Positions 1 through 5,046 of a stretch of 5,046 bases of DNA are shown here, in pieces. The notes beneath the pieces are model-generated. The model ran no database searches. It was not told the origin of the DNA and was given only the letters and a program-made list of their open reading frames with translations. The translations under genes and the position numbers were made by a program. Every line of letters begins with the position of its first letter. Positions within the stretch are counted from its first letter, which is position 1. This stretch comes from Deltaproteobacteria bacterium (GTDB lineage: Bacteria; Desulfobacterota; GWC2-55-46), in contig JACREV010000082.1 in the NCBI GenBank assembly GCA_016218095.1, forward strand, positions 1 through 5,046. The letters run 5' to 3'.

Positions 1-865
1 CCCAGTTGAATAACTCCTGGAGCCTTGAGGACGAGAGGGCCTGCCCGTGGTACTTTTCAGCGGAGGCGGCAAGGTGCGCCGATAGAACGTCCCTTACGGC
101 CGTGGTCCACCTGGATTTAAGCTCCTCGACCATGGAGGCGAGCTCGTTCAAGCCGCCCGCCTCCTTCCTCGCGGCGAGCTTCACCGGTCTCATCTCCTCG
201 GCCTCGAGGAGGAGCGCGCCGAGCTTGTCCGTCGAGATGCGGACGGTCTCCGCGCCGATGCTCCTCTCCCTTAAAGTCTTTCTCCGGGGGTCGGCGGCAG
301 CCGAAGGCGGAACGGGCGCGCTGTACCCTGCCCCTTTATGCTCGGGTTCGGGCCTCTGCGCGACCGGCGCGGAAGGCGCCTCTCCTGCCTCATCCCCATG
401 CCCATCCTCCGCGCGTGCGCCGGGCCTGCCCGAGAGTATCCTTACCGTAGGGCCGCCGGACTCGAACCTCCCGAGCTCGCGAACGACCCTCATTACCCCG
501 GAGAGGTCTACGGGCTCGCCCCCTCCCTCCATCGCCAGCAGCGTGGAGCGGATCATGTCGACGGCGAGATAGAGCACGTCGAAGAGCTCTCTCGAATACC
601 CGACCCTCCTCTGCTTCCATGCCGCGAAGACCCCCTCGAGCGCCTGGCAAACGGACTCTATCCCCGAGACGTTTACGGCCCGGGCCGCGCCTTTAAGGCT
701 GTGCGACTCCCTGTAGACGGTCTCCACCACCTCCATCTGGACCTCGATGGGGGGCATGCGCTCAAGCTCGACCAGCCCCGCCGAGATCATGGTGAGGTGC
801 TCGGCGGCCTCTGTCTTGAAGGTCTGGAGGAGCCTTCTCCTGAACTCTATTTCCTTGCCGTCCAT
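1..865 (-). CDS. cheA: CheA-type chemosensory histidine kinase, N-terminal part (3' end outside window)
   Basis: The first 288 codons of a CheA-family kinase lie in the window, and the frame is open to base 1. Residues 1 to about 135 form an HPt (P1) domain: the opening helix FRRRLLQTFKTEAAEHL, then YRESHSLKGAARAV at 51-64 with His55 as the predicted phosphorylated residue. About 140-205 is a Pro/Gly/Ala/Glu-rich linker. From about 207, ETVRISTDKLGALLLEAEEM matches the start of the P3 dimerisation domain, followed by helical sequence. No P2 response-regulator-binding domain fits in the gap. The ATG at 863-865 retains the first HPt helix; the next ATG (codon 26) would remove it. The upstream site is poor: GGGGAG only 1 nt from the start. 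The MCP stop is 12 bp upstream, so the two are co-transcribed. The ATPase (P4), CheW-like (P5) and any fused receiver domain, as in WspE and FrzE, would lie beyond the window and cannot be confirmed. Confidence 0.95.
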   Translation of the reverse strand, partial: MDGKEIEFRRRLLQTFKTEAAEHLTMISAGLVELERMPPIEVQMEVVETVYRESHSLKGAARAVNVSGIESVCQALEGVFAAWKQRRVGYSRELFDVLYLAVDMIRSTLLAMEGGGEPVDLSGVMRVVRELGRFESGGPTVRILSGRPGARAEDGHGDEAGEAPSAPVAQRPEPEHKGAGYSAPVPPSAAADPRRKTLRERSIGAETVRISTDKLGALLLEAEEMRPVKLAARKEAGGLNELASMVEELKSRWTTAVRDVLSAHLAASAEKYHGQALSSSRLQELFNW

Positions 866-877
866 GCTCCCCGCTCG

Positions 878-2515
878 TTAAAACCTGTAGTGCTCAAGGA
901 GAGTCTTGAGCCTCTGGCCGACCTCCTGGAGGTTGCGGACCGTCATCTCGACCTGCTTCGTGGAGGCCGCGTTCTGGGTGGTCGCCTGCTTTATGTTGTT
1001 CATGGCGAGGGCCACCTGGTCCATGCCGACGAGCTGCTGCTGGCTTGACGCCGCTATCTGCATGACGGCCTGCGACGCCTCTCCTATCGACGACGAAAGC
1101 GCGTTTATGGAATCCCCCGTGCCGGACGACTGCCGGACCGTCGATTCGACGGACTTACTGCCCCGCTCGGTCGCCATTACGGCCGCCCCGCTGGATTTCT
1201 GTATGTCGTTCAAGATCGTCCTCACCTGTTTCGTCGCCTGCTTCGACTGCTCCGAGAGGCTCTTTATCTCCTGCGCCACGACTATGAAGCCCTTGCCGTG
1301 CTCCCCGGCCTTCGAGGCCTCGATGGAGGCGTTGACGGCGAGAAGGTTCGCCTGCTCGGCGAGGTCGTCGACGGTCGCGATTATCTCGCTTATAGCCTGG
1401 TTGTGCTCCGAGAGCCGGATTATCGTCTCCGCGATGTATTCCATCTGCTCCTTTATCCTGCCTATGCCGTCTATCGTCTCTCCGACGAGCTTGGAGCCGG
1501 ACTGCGAGACCTGGACCGCGTTCTGGGCGATCTCGGAGACGTGGCGCGCCTTCTGGGAAGAGACCGTCGCGGTCTGCTTTACCTCTTCTACCGTCGTGGT
1601 CGTCTCGGATACGGCTATGGCGGTCTGCTCGGTGCCGGAGGCGAGCTCGGCGGTCGTCGCCGCTATCTCGTTGGAGGAGGTGGCCAGCACGTTTACCGCT
1701 TCGGATATCTCTTTTGTCTGCTTTTTAAGCCTCTCTATCATCGTGCGGAAGGTCCTCACAAGCACGCCGACTTCGTCCTGCCTCTCCCCTCCGGGTATGG
1801 AGACGGCGAGGTCGCCGGAGGCGACCCTGCCGGCTATTTCGGAGACGTCCTTGAGCGGCTTGGCTATGACTGAATTGAGGGAGGCGGCGATGATCGCGCT
1901 CGCTACGACCGCTATGAGCCCGATGATGACGAAGATGGTGATGGAATCCCTGCCGCTCTTTTCGGAAGCGAGCAGGTTCGCGTTGGCCCTCTCCATGGCG
2001 TTCCTGCCGAGCTCGAGCGCGATCCTGTTCATGTTCTCGTGCCTTGAGGCCTGGACCCCGAGGGCGAGCCTCTTGGCCTCTTCGACCTTGCCTGAGTATA
2101 TGAAGGGTATTATCTGAGAGTCGCGGGTCTCCCTGAAGGCGGAGTTGATCTTGCCGAGCTCCTCGAGCCTTGTGAGCAACGCGGGGTTGTCCCTGTTCCT
2201 CTCAAGGAGCCGGTTGAATATGGCGTCGAATTCAGTCGTGCTCTGCTTTATGGCCTGGTGCCAGAGGTCCTTGTCGGCGCGGGACCCCGCCCCCATCATG
2301 GTGAGGAGCGCGACCCTCACCTCGTCCCCCCTGTTCTCGAGCATGAGGATGTCCACGCCGTTCGAATAATCCGACCTGACTATCTGCCTCTGGGACCCCT
2401 GCATGACCGAGATGTTCCGTATCGCCGTTATTATCACGATTATGAGGAAGAGTATCACCACGCCGAAGCCGAGTATGAGCTTTGTGCGGGTCGAGAGATC
2501 TTGAAACCAGTTCAT
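878..2515 (-). CDS. Methyl-accepting chemotaxis protein, 4-helix-bundle sensor, HAMP, MCP signalling domain
   Basis: Inner-membrane chemoreceptor of 545 residues. A short cytoplasmic N-terminus is followed by TM1 at about 13-32. A mainly helical periplasmic region at 33-190 fits the 4HB_MCP sensor family (RVALLTMM near 67-74, SQIIPFIYSGKVEEAKRL near 133-150). TM2 lies at about 192-212. A HAMP domain at about 213-267 has the conserved Pro220 and DEVG at 247-250. The long coiled-coil signalling domain runs to the C-terminus. The hairpin tip is at 384-404 (LAEQANLLAVNASIEASKAG), followed by GKGFIVVAQEIKSLSEQS. Likely adaptation sites are the E310/E311 pair and around Q521/E523, inferred from position. 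About 21 heptads follow the tip, compatible with the long receptor classes such as 40H, though I have not aligned it formally. The C-terminus is LLEHYRF, with no CheR-docking pentapeptide. The start is ATG with AGGAGG 5 nt upstream. Its place inside a che operon suggests it is the dedicated receptor (WspA-like); the ligand is unknown. Confidence 0.96.
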   Translation of the reverse strand: MNWFQDLSTRTKLILGFGVVILFLIIVIITAIRNISVMQGSQRQIVRSDYSNGVDILMLENRGDEVRVALLTMMGAGSRADKDLWHQAIKQSTTEFDAIFNRLLERNRDNPALLTRLEELGKINSAFRETRDSQIIPFIYSGKVEEAKRLALGVQASRHENMNRIALELGRNAMERANANLLASEKSGRDSITIFVIIGLIAVVASAIIAASLNSVIAKPLKDVSEIAGRVASGDLAVSIPGGERQDEVGVLVRTFRTMIERLKKQTKEISEAVNVLATSSNEIAATTAELASGTEQTAIAVSETTTTVEEVKQTATVSSQKARHVSEIAQNAVQVSQSGSKLVGETIDGIGRIKEQMEYIAETIIRLSEHNQAISEIIATVDDLAEQANLLAVNASIEASKAGEHGKGFIVVAQEIKSLSEQSKQATKQVRTILNDIQKSSGAAVMATERGSKSVESTVRQSSGTGDSINALSSSIGEASQAVMQIAASSQQQLVGMDQVALAMNNIKQATTQNAASTKQVEMTVRNLQEVGQRLKTLLEHYRF

Positions 2516-2520
2516 GCCTG

Positions 2521-2526
2521 CCTCCT
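2521..2526 (-). promoter_or_regulatory. Strong Shine-Dalgarno site of the MCP gene
   Basis: The mRNA carries a perfect AGGAGG followed by a 5-nt spacer (CAGGC) and the ATG at 2515. It lies in the 23-bp gap after the second CheW stop. It is the strongest ribosome site among the four visible starts, in line with receptors being needed in excess over adaptor and methyltransferase in signalling arrays (the stoichiometry is inferred). Confidence 0.8.
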
Positions 2527-2538
2527 GAAAAATTCGTT

Positions 2539-3171
2539 TTATTCTACAGTCTCGCGGACCACTATGGACTTGTCATCGAGGAGCCTGCCGGCGTCGAGGA
2601 GAACGAGACCCTCTCCTGTGACGCCCTTCAGGAACTCCTCCCTTATGCCGGTAAGGGTCGGGAGGGTCTTAAGGGAATTTGAGCGCACACGGCCCGAGCC
2701 AGAGACCTCGTCGGCCAGCACGCCGAACTCCATATCCTCGGAGCTCAATACTATGACCTTGTTGAGCTGCGTTATCCCCTTCTCCGGGAGCCCGAAGAGC
2801 CTTTTGATGTCGATGACGGAGAGTATCTGCCCGCGGAGGTTTATTATCCCGAGGACAAAGGGCGGGGTGCATGGCACGGGCGTAAGCTCGCTTATAGGTA
2901 CGACCTCTCTGACCATCGAGGATTCGAAGGCATACCGCTCTGAGGCGAGCCTGAACTCGACGATTTCGATAAAGCCCTCTTCGACCCTTTCCCCGACCAC
3001 GGCGGATAAAGCCTCGGCCCTTTTTAAAAGGAGCGCCTCCGCCTCGTCCCCGGTAAGCTCCCGGCCTTTGGAGAGCCGCTCACCGGCCTCCTCGACCTTT
3101 CGTTTCACCTCGTCCCAGTCTATGGGCGCGTTGCGGGGCTTTTTTCTCCTGTCTTTTTTCTGGCCGCTCAA
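2539..3171 (-). CDS. cheW: CheW-family adaptor with N-terminal extension (second CheW; WspD-like position)
   Basis: This is the second adaptor of the array, 210 residues. The CheW domain covers about 66-205. It opens with the strand FIEIVEFRLASERYAFE, carries FVLGIINLRGQILSVIDI at 105-122 with the conserved Arg of NLRG (R113), and ends with a GLVLLDAGRLL strand. The usual Pro of the x-P-V-x-D block is Ser118 here. Residues 1-65 are an extension: a Lys/Arg-rich start, then Trp19 and a charged helical stretch ending in LLLKRAEALSA. The start is TTG at 3169-3171, overlapping the CheR stop as TTGA, with GGGAG at 3180-3184 spaced 8 nt away. The next in-frame ATG is codon 86, inside the domain, so it is not a credible start. 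The protein differs strongly from the upstream CheW, so the two are not recent duplicates and probably have separate jobs, as WspB and WspD do. That division of labour is inferred. Confidence 0.94.
   Translation of the reverse strand: MSGQKKDRRKKPRNAPIDWDEVKRKVEEAGERLSKGRELTGDEAEALLLKRAEALSAVVGERVEEGFIEIVEFRLASERYAFESSMVREVVPISELTPVPCTPPFVLGIINLRGQILSVIDIKRLFGLPEKGITQLNKVIVLSSEDMEFGVLADEVSGSGRVRSNSLKTLPTLTGIREEFLKGVTGEGLVLLDAGRLLDDKSIVVRETVE
3168..3171 (-). promoter_or_regulatory. TTGA start/stop overlap coupling CheR-TPR to the second CheW
   Basis: The CheR stop TGA (3168-3170) and the CheW start TTG (3169-3171) share bases, giving a TTGA overlap equivalent to the common ATGA junction. Such overlaps are known to allow termination-reinitiation, so the two proteins are probably made in linked amounts. 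The ribosome site for the second gene lies inside the end of the cheR reading frame. Confidence 0.8.
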
Positions 3172-4694
3172 AACGCCTTCTCCCTGGTTATCGAATCGAT
3201 TATCTCGGAGAGCCTGCCGGCGGTGACGCCGTCGGACTCGGGGATCACTTCATCCGCGTCCATCTTCGAGGTCAATCGGAGCGCGTTCCTGTACTGCCTT
3301 ACCGCGCCGTCGCCGTCCCCGAGCCTCACGAGCAGGTTCCCGAGGACGAAGTGCGCGAGCACGAAGTCGTGGTCGAGGTAGAGGGCTTTCCTCAGGGATT
3401 TGACGGCGTCCTCGGGCCGGCCCTGCTCCTGCAAGATGGTGGCAAGGAGGTAATGTCTCATCGGGTCCAGGTTGTCGGCGGCTATCGCCTTCTCGCACCA
3501 CTCGGCCGCGAGGTCGAGCTGTCCCTGGTTGGCGTAGGCCCTGGCAAGGAGGCCTGTTGCCGGCTCATCCGTGCCTTTGACGGAGACGACGGATTCGAGT
3601 ACGCGGGCCGCCTCGGCGTAGCGCCCCTCCTTGAGGAGCCGCTCGGCATCGGTCGTGGAGGACGTCTGCGGGGCAGGTCCGGCCGGCAGAGGCCGAGCGG
3701 CGGTCTCATCGCCGCGCCTCGACGGCCCTCCGGCCTCTTCCGTTACCGCCGGTCCGTCGGACCCGAGGGCCATCCCTCCGTTTTCGGCGCTATGCTTGAG
3801 GACCTGCCAGAGAGGCGGGCTCTTCGATTCGAACCGGTCTTTTGCGCCCTCCCCGGCATCCTTCCTGTAGACGGTCGTGTTGCCGAGGTTCATTACCTTG
3901 AACGGATACGATATCATCCGGAGCCCCTCGGTAGGGCTGAGAAACAGGTAACCCCCTTCGAGGAGCGAGTTATGGAAGCCGTGTATTACCCGGCCCGCTA
4001 CCTCCGGGGAGAAGTACATGAGGACGTTCCTGCAGAGTATCATGTCCATGGCGCTGGTGTTGCTGAGGAGCGACGGGTAGGCGTCCTCCGCGAGGTTCAG
4101 GAAGGAGAAAGAGACCATCTGTCTTATCTCGGGGGTTATCTCGTAGAAGCCGTCCTTTTTCCTGAAGTACCCGTCCTTGAGCCATTGCGGTGTCCCCCTG
4201 AAGGACCATTCCGTGTATACGCCGTCGGAGGCCCTTTTAAGGGCCTTCGCGTTGATGTCGGTGCCTATTATCGTTACGTTCCAGCCCTTGAAGAGGTGAG
4301 ACATCCTCTTCAGTAGTATCGCAATCGAGTAGGGCTCCTCGCCCGTTGAGCATCCCGCGGACCAGATGCGGAGCCGCGAGGCCTCCCTTCTCGAGGAGAC
4401 GATAGCGGGGAGTATGGACTCCTCAAGGGCCTTGAAGCTGTCCGTGTCCCTGAAAAAATAGGTCTCGCCGACGGTAAGGTTGGCGGCAAGGGCCTCTATG
4501 TGATGCCTTGAGAGTGTCGCCGTGTTAAGCCACCTTATGAATTCGAGCGTGTCGGAAAAGCCGAAGTCCCGTGCCGCGGCCACAACGCCCCTTTCGAGGT
4601 CCGAGTACCTTTGTTCCGGGAAGTGCAGGCCCATGAGCGATGATATAAGGGCGCTTAACGAGGAGAGGACCTCTTTAGGGAGCTTGCATGACAT
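3168..4694 (-). CDS. cheR: CheR-type MCP glutamate methyltransferase with C-terminal TPR repeats (WspC/FrzF-like)
   Basis: This S-adenosylmethionine-dependent enzyme methylates glutamates on MCP signalling helices. The protein has 508 residues. An N-terminal helical CheR domain covers about 8-75. LTVGETYFFRD at 73-83 is the CheR FFR block holding the catalytic-region Arg (R82). SAM-fold motif I is WSAGCSTGEEPYS at 111-123, followed by GTDINAKAL at 144-152, LNLAED near 199-204, CRNVLMYF at 221-228, and LSPTEG at 252-257. A Gly/Pro/Ala-rich linker covers about 281-345. It leads into about 3.5 TPR repeats at roughly 346-478, each with the A-x-x-x-x-x-x-A spacing (for example QGQLDLAAEWCEKAI and QGRPEDAVKSLRKAL). 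The tail is ESDGVTAGRLSEII. Classical CheR is about 270-290 residues, so the extra 220 residues are the TPR module, as in WspC and FrzF. The ATG at 4692-4694 keeps the whole N-terminal helix; the nearest AGGA is 13 nt upstream, so the ribosome site is weak and coupling to the upstream gene is likely. The stop overlaps the next start. Confidence 0.96.
   Translation of the reverse strand: MSCKLPKEVLSSLSALISSLMGLHFPEQRYSDLERGVVAAARDFGFSDTLEFIRWLNTATLSRHHIEALAANLTVGETYFFRDTDSFKALEESILPAIVSSRREASRLRIWSAGCSTGEEPYSIAILLKRMSHLFKGWNVTIIGTDINAKALKRASDGVYTEWSFRGTPQWLKDGYFRKKDGFYEITPEIRQMVSFSFLNLAEDAYPSLLSNTSAMDMILCRNVLMYFSPEVAGRVIHGFHNSLLEGGYLFLSPTEGLRMISYPFKVMNLGNTTVYRKDAGEGAKDRFESKSPPLWQVLKHSAENGGMALGSDGPAVTEEAGGPSRRGDETAARPLPAGPAPQTSSTTDAERLLKEGRYAEAARVLESVVSVKGTDEPATGLLARAYANQGQLDLAAEWCEKAIAADNLDPMRHYLLATILQEQGRPEDAVKSLRKALYLDHDFVLAHFVLGNLLVRLGDGDGAVRQYRNALRLTSKMDADEVIPESDGVTAGRLSEIIDSITREKAF
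3176..3184 (-). promoter_or_regulatory. Ribosome binding site supporting the TTG start of the second CheW
   Basis: The mRNA reads GGGAGAAGG here, inside the last codons of the CheR gene. GGGAG is 8 nt and AAGG 4 nt from the TTG start at 3171. This purine-rich site decides in favour of the rare TTG start over any internal codon. Confidence 0.7.
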
Positions 4695-4702
4695 AGGGCA
4701 TT

Positions 4703-5046
4703 TTACATCCTGCCCAAGGCTTCATCAAGGGCTTTTTCTTCTTCGATCGAGAGAAATTTTTTCACATCATGGATGAACGCGACCCCGTCCTTTAGCTTGG
4801 CTACACCCTCGACGTGCGTTATCCCGGGGACTATCTCGCCGGGCCCGACGATATCCGACTCTTCGCAGAGAGAGACCCCCTCTACCCCGTCGACAGAGAG
4901 CGCGGCGGTCCTCCCGCCGGCCCTTACGAATATCAGGCAATCGGAGGGGCTGACCGCTTTTTTTATGAGATTGAAACGGAACCTCACGTCATATACCGGG
5001 ATGAGCCTCCCGCGGATGTTGACGATGCCGAGTACGGCTTCGGGCG
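4703..5046 (-). CDS. cheW: CheW-family adaptor protein (first CheW; 5' end outside window)
   Basis: CheW proteins are cytoplasmic SH3-like adaptors that couple the tip of MCPs to the CheA kinase. The visible 113 residues begin inside the domain: the frame is open to the window edge and reads PEAVLGIVNIRGRLIPVYDV, the hallmark CheW block (G-I-V-N-x-R-G-x-x-I-P-V-x-D) with its conserved Arg. The later block GVEGVSLCEE and the final strand GVAFIHDVKKFLS also fit the family. Roughly 40 to 50 N-terminal residues are missing at the window edge, judged from the usual family length. A GTG at 4985-4987 lies inside the domain and is not the start. After the domain comes a charged helical tail, SIEEEKALDEALGRM, ending at TAA (4703-4705). 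It lies 8 bp before the CheR gene, so it is probably a wspB-like or frzA-like member of the operon. Family assignment is very secure; the exact role versus the second CheW is inferred. Confidence 0.95.
   Translation of the reverse strand, partial: PEAVLGIVNIRGRLIPVYDVRFRFNLIKKAVSPSDCLIFVRAGGRTAALSVDGVEGVSLCEESDIVGPGEIVPGITHVEGVAKLKDGVAFIHDVKKFLSIEEEKALDEALGRM

Larger units (their letters stand above)
1..5046 (-). other. Wsp/Frz-like chemosensory operon (cheW-cheR.TPR-cheW-mcp-cheA), both ends open
   Basis: Five consecutive chemosensory genes point the same way with gaps of 8, overlap of 4, 23 and 12 bases, so they are almost certainly one transcription unit. No spacer is long enough for a promoter or terminator, and no flagellar gene, cheY or cheB is present. 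Two non-identical CheW genes flank a TPR-fused CheR. This is the wspB-wspC-wspD arrangement, with the receptor placed after it and the kinase following. Confidence 0.85.

Noticed and set aside
390..650. A minus-strand 86-codon frame inside cheA
   Set aside because: It is in a different frame from the CheA reading frame, which continues without a stop from 865 to base 1 and contains the HPt motif; the small frame is an out-of-frame shadow.
338..1048. A 236-codon plus-strand frame opposite cheA and the end of the MCP gene
   Set aside because: It spans two real genes and their junction on the other strand, is rich in Leu/Arg/Pro/His and shows no domain; it is a coding shadow.
906..2117. A 403-codon open frame on the plus strand opposite the MCP gene
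   Set aside because: It lies wholly antisense to a fully recognisable MCP. Its translation is low-complexity (Ala/Ser/Cys/Met-rich) with no domain, and long antisense frames are expected opposite high-GC genes.
3141..3159. Runs of T on the plus strand (T5 to T6) as possible terminator tails
   Set aside because: They lie on the non-transcribed sense for this operon, have no GC-rich stem before them, and encode the Lys-rich start of the second CheW.
3168..3176. Possible CheR-CheW fusion by -1 frameshifting at the TTTTGA junction
   Set aside because: A -1 slip of the Phe codon TTT would re-pair on GTT with a first-position mismatch, and a good ribosome site exists for the TTG start. Reinitiation is the simpler explanation.
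2258..3226. A 322-codon plus-strand frame running across the MCP/CheW junction
   Set aside because: It crosses the MCP start, the AGGAGG site and the whole second CheW on the opposite strand; its Ser/Thr/Pro-rich translation resembles no family.
3351..4316. A 321-codon plus-strand frame opposite the CheR-TPR gene
   Set aside because: The translation is an Arg/Gly/Val/Glu-rich shadow with no recognisable motif, and the opposite strand encodes an intact CheR-TPR protein.

Overview
This window is almost entirely coding and holds one minus-strand operon for a chemosensory (chemotaxis-like) signalling array. Read in the direction of transcription, from base 5046 down to base 1, the order is: the 3' part of a CheW adaptor gene, a CheR methyltransferase with a C-terminal TPR module, a second CheW with an N-terminal extension, a transmembrane methyl-accepting chemotaxis protein (MCP), and the 5' third of a CheA histidine kinase. 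The spacings are 8 bp, a 4-nt TTGA start/stop overlap, 23 bp and 12 bp. No promoter or terminator is visible, so both ends of the operon lie outside the window.

A CheR-TPR protein flanked by two different CheW adaptors, next to a four-helix-bundle MCP and a CheA without a P2-sized region, resembles the Wsp system of pseudomonads (wspB-wspC-wspD beside wspA and wspE). It also resembles the Frz system of myxobacteria and related 'alternative cellular function' (ACF) arrays. It does not resemble the classical flagellar che cluster. The MCP gene sits between wspD-like and wspE-like genes instead of leading the operon as in Pseudomonas. The missing partners (the rest of CheA, a CheB methylesterase and the output response regulator) should lie just beyond base 1. 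The output, whether c-di-GMP, motility, matrix or something else, cannot be read from this window.

Inferred working of the genes: the MCP senses a signal in the periplasm or envelope. The two CheW proteins couple it to CheA, which autophosphorylates on His55 of its HPt domain. CheR-TPR methylates glutamates of the MCP signalling helices to tune kinase activity.

The DNA is GC-rich (by eye about 60%), with heavy use of AGG (Arg), ATA (Ile), CTC and GTC codons. With the Deltaproteobacteria-like style of the MCP and CheR-TPR proteins, this suggests an environmental Gram-negative bacterium of the former Deltaproteobacteria or Nitrospirota type. This is a weak inference; no marker gene is present. 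Long plus-strand reading frames opposite these genes are shadows of the high-GC coding sequence.
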